Origin: Psychrobacter fulvigenes | GTDB taxonomy: Bacteria; Pseudomonadota; Gammaproteobacteria; Pseudomonadales; Moraxellaceae | Assembly (NCBI RefSeq): GCF_904846155.1 | Contig: NZ_CAJGZP010000002.1 | Location: 1-56,837, forward strand | DNA length: 56,837 nt | Direction of reading: 5' to 3' | Made by a program: the position numbers and the translations under genes | Notes under the pieces: model-generated | Database searches by the model: none | The model's input: only the letters and a program-made list of their open reading frames with translations | Told to the model about the DNA's origin: nothing | In this document: one piece after another, positions 26,379 to 36,452 of the stretch | Layout: the number at the start of each line of letters is the position of its first letter | Position numbering within the stretch: the first letter of the stretch is position 1

Positions 26379-27281
26379 CTATGATTTCTGCTTAGGGAAC
26401 GTATAGCCTATCGCCAGTAAGTGCTTTTTGTGGGTCTTTAAAAAAGCCTCATCTCTTAATTGAGTGTGTAACCAACTAATAACTTCTTGAGTGCTTTTAC
26501 CTGATGGTGCGTAACTACCAAACGGTGAGTAGTTAGCCAACAAAGGGGCAAAACGATCAATTTGCTTAACGGTTAGAGGTGGGATATCTCTATCCTCATT
26601 ATTCTGATTTAAGCCCTCCTGTCCTTTTTTCTTAGTTGGCTTGGCCTTGACGGTGAATGTCAAACCTGTAACTGTGCGTCCACGTTTGATGTTTTCATAG
26701 GTGATTTTGATGTCGGTTTTCTGATTAATTTCTTTTATGGGCCCATCAACTGCATTCTCTTTCAAATTGTTGATGCGCTCATACGACTTAGGCGTGCCAA
26801 GTTCTTGCCTATATTGATCTAAAGTCATAGAAAAACCACCCTTCCCCTCAGACTTTTTTGCTAGATGGTAAAGGTCTAACGAGTAAGTCAATTTGAGGTT
26901 TAAGATATCTTCTTTTAAATATTTAGTGTAAGGGTTGAGCTTATCAAAAACCTGAAGTAAGTATATTACCTCATCTGTAAAATGCATCGATATATAGCCA
27001 TCTGCATATTTCGACCTGATTAGCCATTGAACCTCTGTATCATCACCATCCTTATCCTCATAAATGAATGTACGCTTCATTAATTTTTTGCTAGCTGATT
27101 TCATTTGCTTATAAGCCGAGTTTCTATCTATTCCGCTAAGCTTAGCAAATTCAGAAGACGCAACCTCTATCGGTGTTTTTTCAGTAGCATTATTAACCCT
27201 AACCAATGGGCTCGCTAGAATAATGATGCGCTTCTCATCAATAGACATCTCTCTAAAAGCTTGAGTAATTTTATTCTGCAT
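26379..27281 (-). CDS. repB: Rep_3-family plasmid replication initiator RepB
   Basis: 300 aa. Two winged-helix domains: the first around residues 10-135 (EKRIIILASPLVRVN, FAKLSGIDRNSAYKQMK), the second around 140-225 (YSLDLYHLAKKSEGKGGFSM, EINQKTDIKITYENIKRGRT). It binds the iterons upstream of its gene to open the origin. It is the only complete initiator in the window and so the likely working replicon. Copy number is probably controlled by iteron handcuffing. Confidence 0.92.
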   Translation of the reverse strand: MQNKITQAFREMSIDEKRIIILASPLVRVNNATEKTPIEVASSEFAKLSGIDRNSAYKQMKSASKKLMKRTFIYEDKDGDDTEVQWLIRSKYADGYISMHFTDEVIYLLQVFDKLNPYTKYLKEDILNLKLTYSLDLYHLAKKSEGKGGFSMTLDQYRQELGTPKSYERINNLKENAVDGPIKEINQKTDIKITYENIKRGRTVTGLTFTVKAKPTKKKGQEGLNQNNEDRDIPPLTVKQIDRFAPLLANYSPFGSYAPSGKSTQEVISWLHTQLRDEAFLKTHKKHLLAIGYTFPKQKS

Positions 27282-27369
27282 AACAATCCATTTTTCAGGA
27301 TATTTTTTTCGTATAGCTCGACATCATTCATTATGACAACCTCATTATGCTAGTTACTTTAAGATACTA

Positions 27370-27462
27370 GCATAATGCGGGATAAAAGTAGCATTTAAAC
27401 GGGATAAAAGTAGCATAATGCGGGATAAAAGTAGCATAATGCGGGATAAAAGTAGCATAATA
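27370..27462. repeat. Iterons of the Rep_3 origin (oriV)
   Basis: Four tandem units of GCATAATGCGGGATAAAAGTA (21 bp; quoted as core GCATAATGCGGGATAAAAGT), the second 22 bp and altered to GCATTTAAACGGG, plus a partial fifth. They lie about 90 bp upstream of repB, next to an AT-rich tract (27525-27560). Confidence 0.92.
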
Positions 27463-27660
27463 GAGTGCGTAACCCTTTAATAGCAAAGCTTACAGACTGT
27501 CTAAAAGTCTTTAAAAGTTTTTAAAAGTAAAAAATATATTTTTATTTTAAATAATAAGGAAAAAACCAAAAAACCGACGGATTTAAGATGATAATTTGAT
27601 CGACCAATCACTTGTAAAACTGATCAGTAGCTCAGAATGCAATTGTCCATTTACTTAATG

Positions 27661-27831
27661 TTATTCCACGTTCGCATGGTTCGGATCAAGCTTAGATCTT
27701 TGAAGATCTTCAAAAGCATGGTCAAAGATATTTTGAATATCTTCGTCTGTCATTCTGGACAACCCTGTTTCCACATTCTCAATATCAGTCTCATTTTTTG
27801 TAGATTGTTTGCCTTCATTTTCAGTAGCCAT
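27661..27831 (-). CDS. Small hypothetical protein
   Basis: 56 aa from ATG at 27831 (MATENEGKQSTKNETDIENV) with AGGGG upstream. Acidic, no recognised family, located between the origin and the mobilisation genes. An earlier in-frame ATG at 27852 is less well placed. Confidence 0.45.
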   Translation of the reverse strand: MATENEGKQSTKNETDIENVETGLSRMTDEDIQNIFDHAFEDLQRSKLDPNHANVE

Positions 27832-28028
27832 TGTTGATACCCCTGCAAACATCTCTCAAAGTACTGCTAAAACGCTCAAAAACCCTCTTATATGCATTTT
27901 AAGCTCTGTTCGATATGATGGTAGCTAAAACCATTTTAAAACGCTTAAAACAGCCAATAATCGCCTCCTGATCTTTCGCTAATTAGCAGATGATCAAGCT
28001 GTACCGTCAATTAGGTAATTTCTAGAAG

Positions 28029-28370
28029 CTACTGCGCTGATGAATCATCATCAAACAATGAACCGTGCTCATTGTCATGATTGTCCTTAGGGGGCGTAAA
28101 GCTGCTTGGTGCTACCTGAGCTTTACTTTGTATTTTATTGGCAATTGCTTTCAAAAACTCACGGTGTTTTTTTAAACGAACGTAACTTTCATTATCATGT
28201 GCGTCTAAAAATATGGCTTGTAGCTCATGATTTTCATCATCGTCTAATGCGTTGGCCAACCATTCTCCCAACACCTGATGTGCCTCAAGTCTGTCCTGAT
28301 TGATTTCTTTTTTAATAGCCTGTAGCTGCTTTATCTTATCTGCGAATAGATCATCTGATATTACTGACAT
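28029..28370 (-). CDS. Putative mobilisation accessory protein
   Basis: 113 aa, helical and charged, no domain clearly recognised (MSVISDDLFADKIKQLQAIK). It is divergent from the relaxase gene with oriT between them, the usual place of MobC-type accessory proteins, which is why that role is suggested. Confidence 0.5.
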   Translation of the reverse strand: MSVISDDLFADKIKQLQAIKKEINQDRLEAHQVLGEWLANALDDDENHELQAIFLDAHDNESYVRLKKHREFLKAIANKIQSKAQVAPSSFTPPKDNHDNEHGSLFDDDSSAQ

Positions 28371-28501
28371 TATCTCATCCTTTTCTAGTCAACTATGATA
28401 GAGTTGATCCTAGCAGTGTACACATAGGGATGCAAGGTAGTAAAATACACAAGACCACATCGTTTCGTGGGCGCAGTAGTATTTTAACCCTCTGTTAAGA
28501 G

Positions 28502-28569
28502 CGAACTTAGGAGTTTATGTAAAAAAGACCCACAAGGGGTACTATTTTTTACATAAACTCCGTCGTTCG
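28502..28569. other. oriT: oriT region with a long inverted repeat
   Basis: GGAGTTTATGTAAAAAA (28510-28526) and its exact complement (28545-28561) form a 17-bp stem with an 18-base loop; outer CGAAC/GTTCG pairs extend it. It lies 60 bp before the relaxase gene, between divergent mobilisation genes, the expected site of oriT. The nic position cannot be fixed from sequence alone. Confidence 0.7.
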
Positions 28570-28629
28570 GCAGGGGGCGAACCCCCTACAACCCCCAAAA
28601 AATCATCTCTCAATATTGGGTTTTTTGCT

Positions 28630-31277
28630 ATGAATAATAAAGGGTTTCATCTGGCGGTTAGCGCCGTTAGTAAGGCGAAAAATCATAGCGTGGTGGCAAA
28701 GTCGGCTTATAATTCTGGCTCAAAACTGGTTGATGAACAGTCAGGAGTCGTCCACGATTACACCAGTAAAGCTAAAGACAAAATCTTAAATTTAGTGGAC
28801 AGTGATGGTACTAAATACACGCAAGTTGTTGAGAAAAATGTGGTGCATACGGCGTTGTTAACGCCAACTATTGCTGGGGATCTAGCAGTGACACGTGAGG
28901 GTTTCTGGAATGATATTGAACGCATTGAGACTCGTAAAAACGCGCAATTGGGTACTGAGATTGATGTGATGTTTCCTGATGGGATCACCGCGGATCAGCG
29001 TATAGTTCTGGCCGAGCGCTACGCTCAAACCTTATCTGATCGCTATAACGTGCTTGTCGATGTGGCCATTCATCGGCCCCACAGTCACGAGAAACATGTG
29101 GGGGAGGTTGAAGTGGTTGAGCTGACCAGTCGTAACTTTCATGCCCATATTTTACTCTCAAGCCGTGAGATAGTAGCGGATGTTGAGGGTTAAGCTTTAT
29201 CAGCACGCAAGAATTGGTTGCAGTGGTCAACGGAGGAGCGGTTATCTAAGGGGTTAAACGGACGCGGCGATGAGCTTAAATATCAACGCACCCTTTGGGC
29301 GGATATGGCCAATGAGCTACTGCCTAAGAATAAAACCATTAGTGAGAAATCCTACCGTGAGCTGGGCATCAATCGTTTGCCAAAAATGAAACTGGGTAAA
29401 TCACTATATAAGGATATTCTCAAAGGCAATCGTTCAGTGATTCACGAGTACAACGAGACGATTGATGAGATCAATGCTTACATTGAAAAAAATGGTTTAG
29501 TAATTGAGTACGACGACAAGGGACGTATTGACCTAGAAAGCAATGAACAAGAGGTTAACGGCGTCACAATACATTATAAAAGCGTAAACCCTTTGCGCGA
29601 ATTGAGCTCAGTAATATTCGCTTTGTAGATCCTGCCGCTGAACTTGAACCCGCTATCCCTAAAAGTAACAGTCAGACGCATAGTGATGCGGCCAATGATC
29701 ACGTACTTGATGAGCTTTTAGCAATTTCAGCCGACTTTGTGAGTCAAAAAAAGATGGTACGCAGCGCCTTATTTTCAACCATTGATGCGCTGCATGAAGA
29801 GTTAGCGCACCAGTCTAAACAGATTATTACCATTGATAAAAACATTAAGAGTACCCAGCGGTTCACCGAGGAGGTGGGACAGGATTTTAGTGACCCCCGC
29901 CAAAAAATGATTGAGCTTGCCAGGCAGATAAGCACAAAAGAGCAAAGTGAGGCACTAAAGGCGGCTTTAGCGTTGGTTGAGGAGTTTAGACAAGATGATA
30001 CCCTACAAACAGGCCGCGCTGTTAGCCGTCTTGAAGAGCAGCTGTCACAGATTGATAAAACGGTGCTGAATAATAAAGCGATGCTAGAAAAGCTGATCCC
30101 GCTTAATAATGAAGTCATTGCTGACTACAAAGGGTTAAAGGCCACCCTAAAACCATTTGCCGCAAAGCTGAATAAACTGGCGACTGACTTCAACGCACTT
30201 GATGAGATTGATATTGAAAAATCTGACTTATCCTTACAGTGGGATCAAGCCTTTACGGATATACAAGAGATAGCCGTCACCAATAACATGGACACTTATC
30301 ATAAGTTTGCCGCATTTGCAGATCTGGATGTTGAGCGCTTTAAGTACCTTGAAAAAGAACGTAAGGCGCTCAGTACGTTAAAAGCGGTAGAGATAGACGC
30401 GGATGCTGATACTCGTTTGACGGCATTGGCCGCTGATGTTAAAGCGTTTAATACAGCCAATGATAACGATATCAAACAGTTAAAGCAGCAAATTAATACC
30501 AGTAAAAAGACTTATCAGCGCTTATCACCGTTTTATGAGCAGCGTATCGCCTTACTGGATCAAAGTGAGGCGGTGATCGTGCAAGATGATGATTTATACG
30601 ATGAAATCATAAGTACCAAGACTACTCAGTTGAATGCAGATCGGCTTGAGGACTGGCGCAGCCGTACTATGGCGCTGCAATATCAGCTCAACAAAGCGCA
30701 TGAGCAAGCAAAGCTTAAGAAAGAGGCTGAGCGCGCACGAGAGGAGGCTTTGATCAGGCGGCGAGAAACCTTACAACAGAGGCGGCAGCAGGCATCTCTT
30801 AAGCGTCAGCGAATCAATGAGACCAAAGCATATCGAGATCGATTTGACAATTTAGTGGTACGGGTGCGTAACCGCGTTAATACCCTTGATTTTAAGGCCG
30901 TTGATGCACCGATCGAAGTGATCAACGCGGCTGAGGCGGTTGCCGCACAAGCATTTATATTCACTACTCTAAAACACACTGACAGCTTTACGACACTACA
31001 AAAAAGTTTACGAGACACCGATGCCAAAAAAATTGCAACGCAGGTGCAGAAGGCAGCAACGACGCTATGGCAACAGCTTGAGCGCTTGCCTGACAATCAA
31101 GATAAGGTCGAGGTGTTAACGAAAATCAATGAGCGCTTTGAGCACGTTCCTGCTATCACCATAGATGGGGCAACGCTCACACAAACTGTGACAGATCACC
31201 TGCAAAAAACGAAGAACGCCATCCAAGCGCATGAACAAGCACAAACACGCCGCTACTCCTCACCACGCCCATTTTAG
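28630..31277 (+). pseudogene. mobA: MobA/MobL (MOBQ) relaxase, broken by one stop and one frameshift
   Basis: Nicks oriT and leads transfer. The relaxase domain starts MNNKGFHLAVSAVSKAKNHS with the likely active Tyr in AKSAYNSGSKL and metal-binding His in RNFHAHILLSSRE. The frame is cut by an in-frame TAA at 29191-29193 after VADVEG and continues in the same frame as ALSARKNWLQWSTEERL. A second break lies near 29580, where an A run has four bases; with five it reads KKRKPFARIELSNIRFVD. Corrected length is 882 aa. The C-terminal 500 residues are a long coiled coil. Real mobilisation ability depends on whether these two defects exist. Confidence 0.85.
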
Positions 31278-31302
31278 GCGGCATTATAATAATGAGTACC
31301 CC

Positions 31303-32259
31303 ATGAATAAAGACAATAGCAATGAGCAAGACATACACGATCAACTTATTAACCTAGTGACTTCATTGACTCCGGTCATTGGGGCCTTGCGTGAGCTGAT
31401 TAAGCGAGCCGATGATGCGGTAGCGAGGCGGCTTGAGCGTTCGCTTAGCGGTATTGATAGCAAGGTGAATGAGGTGTCTTCTGCCATTGAAGAATTAGGT
31501 AGTAGCGCAAGCACGACTTCGCAGGCATTGAGCCAGTATCAAGAACTCGTGTTAAAGCAGCTTCAAGCAGCAGTGACGGCTTTCACTGACAATGAGATGC
31601 CGCGTCGTTATGATGACAAAATAGCGGGCATCATCACCGATATGAAACAGCAGATTGATACGGCTGTAGAGTCGGTCGTCACTGCTAAAAACGATAGCAT
31701 AGAGGTACAAATCAGTACCATGCAAGGAGTTGCTGATAAACTTAGCGCAAGCGCGGACAATCTAGCCCTATTCACCAATCAGTACCAAGCTGGTCATAAG
31801 CAGATTATTGAAGATATTGAGACCTTTGAGGCCACTACCAAAACGCGGATTGAGCAGGTCGAGGGTAGAGCTAGTAAAGACTTGGACAAAATTCATAAGT
31901 CCATTGAGACTATGAGTATTAAAAGGATTGCAGCCGCTGTCGCAGCGGGTACGATGGCTGTGATAATAAGTTTGGTGGCTCTGGTATTTTGGTATGTGCC
32001 AAGCTTTGATGAGATTGCAGAGATGAAATACCAGCAAGCAGAGCTACAGCGCGGCATCGATGAGCTTGAAACGGGTTGGAAACAGGCCTTTAATAATGCT
32101 CAAAGTGCGCAGTTTATTTTGGCTTGTGATGTTAATAAAGAGCAGCCTGATGCAATCAGCTGGTGCGTTAGAGCAGACAGTAAGAGTGTTTTGAGAGATG
32201 AGAGAGGCTTTGTTTATTATAAAATAGCTGGGTCGACTCGCGCGAAACCTACTGAGTAA
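31303..32259 (+). CDS. MobB-like coiled-coil membrane protein
   Basis: 318 aa from ATG at 31303, 25 bp after mobA. A long N-terminal coiled coil (LKRADD-type heptads, residues 1-210) is followed by one membrane segment (IAAAVAAGTMAVIISLVALV) and a C-terminal soluble part of about 90 residues with two Cys. It resembles auxiliary proteins downstream of MobQ relaxases that stabilise the relaxosome or link it to the membrane. Start chosen because the earlier frame lies inside mobA. Confidence 0.6.
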   Translation: MNKDNSNEQDIHDQLINLVTSLTPVIGALRELIKRADDAVARRLERSLSGIDSKVNEVSSAIEELGSSASTTSQALSQYQELVLKQLQAAVTAFTDNEMPRRYDDKIAGIITDMKQQIDTAVESVVTAKNDSIEVQISTMQGVADKLSASADNLALFTNQYQAGHKQIIEDIETFEATTKTRIEQVEGRASKDLDKIHKSIETMSIKRIAAAVAAGTMAVIISLVALVFWYVPSFDEIAEMKYQQAELQRGIDELETGWKQAFNNAQSAQFILACDVNKEQPDAISWCVRADSKSVLRDERGFVYYKIAGSTRAKPTE

Positions 32260-32494
32260 AGACCGATGGTAATAGTGAACCATACTCCCCAAAGAGGCCT
32301 TTATAGGGTTAGGGTAGCGTAGATAATTGTACGGGCATTTTTAGGCTAGATACTGGTAGCAGATAGCCTTGGTCAAAAATGAGTTTTCTAAAACGTATAT
32401 AAATGAAAAAAGGTTTGGTTGACTGCCGTTATCTTTGTCTATATTAAAAAGCCATGAGTATAGCGTCTGTTAAATTTTTATGGCCATATCAGAA
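32260..32494. other. Intergenic, no gene seen
   Basis: Spacer between mobilisation and the next minus-strand genes. No coding sequence is supported; it ends at a terminator. Confidence 0.5.
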
Positions 32495-32526
32495 AAAAGC
32501 CAGATAATGAAACTTTATCTGGCTTT
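32495..32526. terminator. Bidirectional terminator
   Basis: AAAGCCAGATAA-TGAAAC-TTATCTGGCTTT, 12-bp perfect stem between convergent genes. Confidence 0.9.
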
Positions 32527-32579
32527 AGAGATAATTGTTTCTTGTTGAACAAGATATCTGTGAATATCAGCTAAAACGA

Positions 32580-32855
32580 TTATGCTGCTTGGTCAGTGTA
32601 AGCTGTGACCAACTCTATAAAAGCAGTTTCAAGGATGCTTAAAGTGTAGTCGTCAACGATAAGACCATCATCCAGCTGTCGTTGTACCCAGACATACACC
32701 GCTTCATCATTATAAAGAATGGCGTCAACACCCAGTAATGATGCCAGCTGTATGCCTTGCTGTATTTGTAAGCTTGATAACAGCTCAGAAGCTAAGGCTT
32801 TAGTCTGTTCACTAAACCATGTGCAGCTGTTGAGCCGCGATAGATTGTTATTCAT
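32580..32855 (-). CDS. Small hypothetical protein
   Basis: 91 aa (MNNNLSRLNSCTWFSEQTKA), helical, acidic. No family recognised. It lies downstream of a small Cro/CI-type regulator gene on the same strand, with two dyads between that could be operators. Confidence 0.6.
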   Translation of the reverse strand: MNNNLSRLNSCTWFSEQTKALASELLSSLQIQQGIQLASLLGVDAILYNDEAVYVWVQRQLDDGLIVDDYTLSILETAFIELVTAYTDQAA

Positions 32856-32898
32856 TGGTATTCTCCTATAGATTATTGTACGTAAATAATGGGTAAAA

Positions 32899-32968
32899 TG
32901 ACCTACTACAGGTCAAATTATACCTATATTTTAATCTTTTGCAAGAGAAAATGACCTTCTAAAGGTCT
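32899..32968. promoter_or_regulatory. Two TGACCT-N5-AGGTC dyads
   Basis: TGACCTACTACAGGTCA (32899-32915) and TGACCTTCTAAAGGTCT (32952-32968), the same arms and spacer 53 bp apart (five helix turns), upstream of the 91-aa gene. Likely operators of a dimeric repressor, the adjacent HTH protein being the obvious candidate. Confidence 0.7.
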
Positions 32969-33011
32969 TTTTATGCGTCTAAAGGTGATAATGTCTTATG
33001 AGCGAGGGTGT

Positions 33012-33236
33012 TCACTCAGGCGTTTCACTGCTGTCCTCATTTATAATTTCATATAAATCACCAACATTGATTCTAAGATACGTGCATAAAGACTCGATGA
33101 CATCTAGATCAACTAGGGTGGCTTCTTCATGATACATGCGAGTAATGGTGCCACGATTGGTACCAGTATCTCTTGCGACATCGGCAATTTTAAGGCGTCT
33201 TTCGCCCATGATGGTCGATAAGTGACACTTCACCAT
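33012..33236 (-). CDS. Small Cro/CI-type HTH regulator
   Basis: 74 aa: an XRE-like helix-turn-helix (RRLKIADVARDTGTNRGTIT, then VIESLCTYLRINVGDLYEII) with almost no other domain. This matches the YozG/Cro-CI small regulator family. It is upstream of the dyads and the 91-aa gene and probably represses that gene. Confidence 0.8.
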   Translation of the reverse strand: MVKCHLSTIMGERRLKIADVARDTGTNRGTITRMYHEEATLVDLDVIESLCTYLRINVGDLYEIINEDSSETPE

Positions 33237-33486
33237 AGTGGTTTCCTCATTAACGATTAGTAGTTTTTGATTGGTGAACGGATTATAACGAATATGAGCG
33301 GCTAAAGTATTCCTTTTAGTAGCTCAAATTGGTATCCAATAGCGCAATTTGCCTAGTAATAGGCAGTTTATTATGCTGTCTTTGATACAGGATGTCTATC
33401 ATGATGGATATACGCTAGTTAGAAAAGGTGATGCTATTTTTACTATGAAGTATTGCTATTAATAGTGATGTGACGTACATTTTTAG

Positions 33487-33710
33487 TTATACTTATATAC
33501 TTATATACTTATATACTTATATACTTATATACTTATATACTTATATACTTATATACTTATATACTTATATACTTATATACTTATATACTTATATACTTAT
33601 ATACTTATATACTTATATACTTATATACTTATATACTTATATACTTATATACTTATATACTTATATACTTATATACTTATATACTTATATACTTATATAC
33701 TTATATACTC
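33487..33710 (+). promoter_or_regulatory. parC: Partition centromere candidate: about 28 octamer repeats
   Basis: TATACTTA repeated with an exact 8-bp period, 28 times; the last box is ACTC instead of ACTT. The array ends 27 bp before the parF start. Boxes of ACTT with ATAT spacers follow the layout of ParG sites (ACTC boxes with AT-rich 4-bp spacers in TP228). A Tyr/Ile/Leu-repeat reading frame across it is an artefact of the repeat. The exact count may vary in reads. Confidence 0.75.
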
Positions 33711-33736
33711 AATACATACTACAGGGATCTGTATTT

Positions 33737-34375
33737 ATGAAGGTAATCGCGGTATTAAATCAAAAGGGTGGTAGCGGTAAGACTACCATCGCAACGCATT
33801 TGGCTCGTGGCTTACAACTAAAAGGTCATAGTGTTTTGTTGGTGGATAGCGACCAGCAGGGCAGTGCGCGTGACTGGAGAGCGGTTGATGAAGACAATCC
33901 GGTACCAGTGATCGGGCTTGGTAGACCAACACTTGATAAAGATTTAAAAAGCGTTTCTGATAAAGATTCCGTGGTGATCGATGGATCGCCGCAAGCTACT
34001 AGTCTGGCTATTTCTGCTATAAAGGCGGCTGATTTTATATTGATTCCGGTGCAGCCGAGTCCTTATGATATCTGGGCAACCAGTGATTTGGTTGATTTAG
34101 TACAGCAACGTATTGAGATGATGGATGGCCAACTAAAGGCGGCCTTTGTCATATCACGCGCCATTCAAAATACCAATATTGGTAAAGAGGTGGCAACCGC
34201 GCTGCTTGATTATAATCTTCCGGTATTAGAGACCAGAGTAATGCAGCGAGTTGCTTATCCTAATAGTGCTGCCCTTGGTAAGACAGTATTTGATACCGAA
34301 TCGCCTAATAGCAATGCGATACAAGAGATAACTGCATTAGTCAGTGAGATTCAAACATTTTTTGGTGAGGAGTAA
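33737..34375 (+). CDS. parF: ParF/ParA-type partition ATPase
   Basis: 212 aa from ATG at 33737 (AGGGATC upstream). Deviant Walker [11 protein letters not shown] at residues 10-19, Walker A' in [14 protein letters not shown], Walker B VVIDGSPQ. There is no N-terminal HTH domain, so it belongs to the small type Ib class (ParF). It moves plasmid copies along the nucleoid together with the small centromere-binding protein encoded 3 bp downstream. Confidence 0.9.
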   Translation: MKVIAVLNQKGGSGKTTIATHLARGLQLKGHSVLLVDSDQQGSARDWRAVDEDNPVPVIGLGRPTLDKDLKSVSDKDSVVIDGSPQATSLAISAIKAADFILIPVQPSPYDIWATSDLVDLVQQRIEMMDGQLKAAFVISRAIQNTNIGKEVATALLDYNLPVLETRVMQRVAYPNSAALGKTVFDTESPNSNAIQEITALVSEIQTFFGEE

Positions 34376-34378
34376 GTC

Positions 34379-34588
34379 ATGAGTTTATCAGCAGGTCGTC
34401 CTAGTAAGAACGTTAAGGATCAATTGGCTTTATCGGATGTGACGGACAGTCCCAAAAAGACGGTACGCGTGAATTTTAATCTAGATGAAGATAAACACAT
34501 TGCGCTCAAGCGGTACGCGCTTGAAAGCCGAAAAACGGTGACTGAGTTGTTGACTGAAATGATTGAGGAAAAATTGGTTGAGCGATAG
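34379..34588 (+). CDS. parG: ParG-like ribbon-helix-helix centromere-binding protein
   Basis: 69 aa. A flexible basic N-terminus (SAGRPSKNVKDQLALSD) and a C-terminal ribbon-helix-helix (KKTVRVNFNLDEDKHIALKR, then RKTVTELLTEMIEE). Size and architecture match ParG. The N-terminal Arg may stimulate ParF ATPase and the fold should bind the octamer array upstream, also repressing the operon. Confidence 0.85.
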   Translation: MSLSAGRPSKNVKDQLALSDVTDSPKKTVRVNFNLDEDKHIALKRYALESRKTVTELLTEMIEEKLVER

Positions 34589-34910
34589 GTATAAAAAATT
34601 CGTTTTTCTATACCTATAAAAAGGATATGTATAAAAAACTCAAAAAATTACACATATCGTCGAACGCTGTGCACCTTACTAGTATCATCAGAAGCTTGTT
34701 TTCTTAGGCCAGACGCAGAAGCAAGCTGTAAAGAAAATGCCCATGGCAAAACAAGCACTGTTTCCTATATCAGCACCATATAATAGAACCAAAAACGGTT
34801 AGCAGTGCTAAGGTATATTGCCCTTAATCAAAGCGTACTCAATAACGATTTAAGTTACACAAAACATAAGGGGCTTCTAGCCCCATCATTATTCCTATAG
34901 GATTTTTATC
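34589..34910. other. hsd promoter region
   Basis: 322 bp without a gene. It contains the stem GGGGCTTCTAGCCCC (34870-34884) just before the hsdM ribosome site, a possible attenuator or terminator of upstream transcription. Confidence 0.5.
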
Positions 34911-36452
34911 ATGACAAGTACCCAACAACGTGCCGAACTACATCGACAAATTTGGCAAATTGCAAACGAGGTTCGTGGCTCAGTCGATGGGTGGGACTTT
35001 AAGCAGTATGTGTTGGGGACTTTGTTCTACCGCTTTATCAGTGAGAACTTTGCCAATTATATTGAGGCGGGGGATGAGAGCGTTAATTATGCCGCTCTTC
35101 CTGATGAAGTGATTACTGCTGATATTAAAGACGATGCGATTAAGACTAAGGGTTATTTCATATACCCAAGTCAGCTGTTTGCTAACGTAGCGGATAATGC
35201 GCATAGAAATGAAAACTTGAATACGGATTTGGCCGCTATCTTTAAAGAGATTGAAAGCTCGGCCAATGGCTACCCGTCTGAGCCTGATATTAAGGGTCTG
35301 TTTGCGGATTTTGATACCACCAGTAACCGATTAGGTAATACTGTTGCAGATAAAAACACTCTTTTAGCTGCGGTGCTAAAAGGGGTAGCTGGCCTTAAGC
35401 TGCATCAGTTTGAGGACAGTGAGATTGATCTATTTGGCGATGCTTATGTGTATCTGATCTCAAACTATGCGGCCAATGCGGGTAAATCAGGCGGTGAGTT
35501 CTTCACACCCCAAAGCGTGTCTAAACTGATTGCACAAATTGCGATGCATAAACAAGAGACAGTTAACAAAATCTACGATCCAGCTGCAGGTTCGGGCTCT
35601 TTATTGCTGCAAGCTAAAAAGCACTTTGATAATCACATCATTGAAGAGGGGTTTTTTGGTCAAGAGATTAACCACACTACCTATAACCTTGCGCGTATGA
35701 ATATGTTTTTACATAACGTGAACTACGACAAGTTTAATATCAAGCTTGGTAATACGCTGTTAGATCCGCATTTTGGGGAGGATAGACCCTTTGATGCGAT
35801 TGTCTCTAACCCGCCGTATTCAGTGAAATGGATTGGTAGTGATGATCCGACCTTAATTAATGATGAGCGTTTTGCACCAGCGGGCGTATTGGCCCCTAAA
35901 TCAAAGGCGGACTTTGCCTTTGTGCTTCATGCTTTAAATTACTTATCGAGTAAGGGTCGCGCCGCTATTGTCTGTTTCCCTGGGATATTCTATCGTGGCG
36001 GTGCTGAACAAAAGATTCGGCAGTATTTGGTAGATAATAACTATGTAGAGACGGTGATCTCCTTAGCACCCAACTTATTCTTTGGAACCAGTATCTCGGT
36101 TAATATCTTAGTGCTATCCAAGCACAAAACAGAGGGTAAGACGCAGTTTATTGATGCCAGTAAGCTGTTTAAGTCAGAGACCAATACCAATGTGCTAACC
36201 GATGCGCATATCGAGCAGATCATGGCGTTGTTTGATACTAAAGAAGATACGGATTATTTGTCTGCAAGCGTTGATAACAGCGATATTGCTAAAAATGACT
36301 ATAACTTATCGGTAAGTGCTTACGTAGAAGCAGAAGATACGCGTGAGGTTATAGATATTAAAGCTTTAAATAGCGAGCTTAAAACGACAGTTGCTAAGAT
36401 TGATAAGCTGCGTGCTGATATCGATAAAATCGTTGCGGAGATTGAGGCATGA
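34911..36452 (+). CDS. hsdM: Type I restriction-modification methyltransferase subunit HsdM
   Basis: 513 aa. Adenine N6-methyltransferase with the N-terminal HsdM_N domain, SAM-binding motif [13 protein letters not shown] near residue 225 and catalytic SNPPYS near 302. With HsdS it methylates host DNA; with HsdR it restricts. Its stop overlaps hsdS. The set resembles type IC systems (see HsdS). Confidence 0.96.
   Translation: MTSTQQRAELHRQIWQIANEVRGSVDGWDFKQYVLGTLFYRFISENFANYIEAGDESVNYAALPDEVITADIKDDAIKTKGYFIYPSQLFANVADNAHRNENLNTDLAAIFKEIESSANGYPSEPDIKGLFADFDTTSNRLGNTVADKNTLLAAVLKGVAGLKLHQFEDSEIDLFGDAYVYLISNYAANAGKSGGEFFTPQSVSKLIAQIAMHKQETVNKIYDPAAGSGSLLLQAKKHFDNHIIEEGFFGQEINHTTYNLARMNMFLHNVNYDKFNIKLGNTLLDPHFGEDRPFDAIVSNPPYSVKWIGSDDPTLINDERFAPAGVLAPKSKADFAFVLHALNYLSSKGRAAIVCFPGIFYRGGAEQKIRQYLVDNNYVETVISLAPNLFFGTSISVNILVLSKHKTEGKTQFIDASKLFKSETNTNVLTDAHIEQIMALFDTKEDTDYLSASVDNSDIAKNDYNLSVSAYVEAEDTREVIDIKALNSELKTTVAKIDKLRADIDKIVAEIEA

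Noticed and set aside
27370..27462. CRISPR-like repeats
   Set aside because: Contiguous 21-22 bp units without spacers, next to a Rep_3 gene: iterons.
33487..33710. CRISPR-like array
   Set aside because: Units are 8 bp and contiguous, with no unique spacers and no cas genes.
33470..33736. N-terminal extension of ParF made of repeated Tyr/Ile/Leu
   Set aside because: It is the translation of the octamer array in an open frame; the ATG at 33737 with its own ribosome site and the Walker motif spacing fit ParF.
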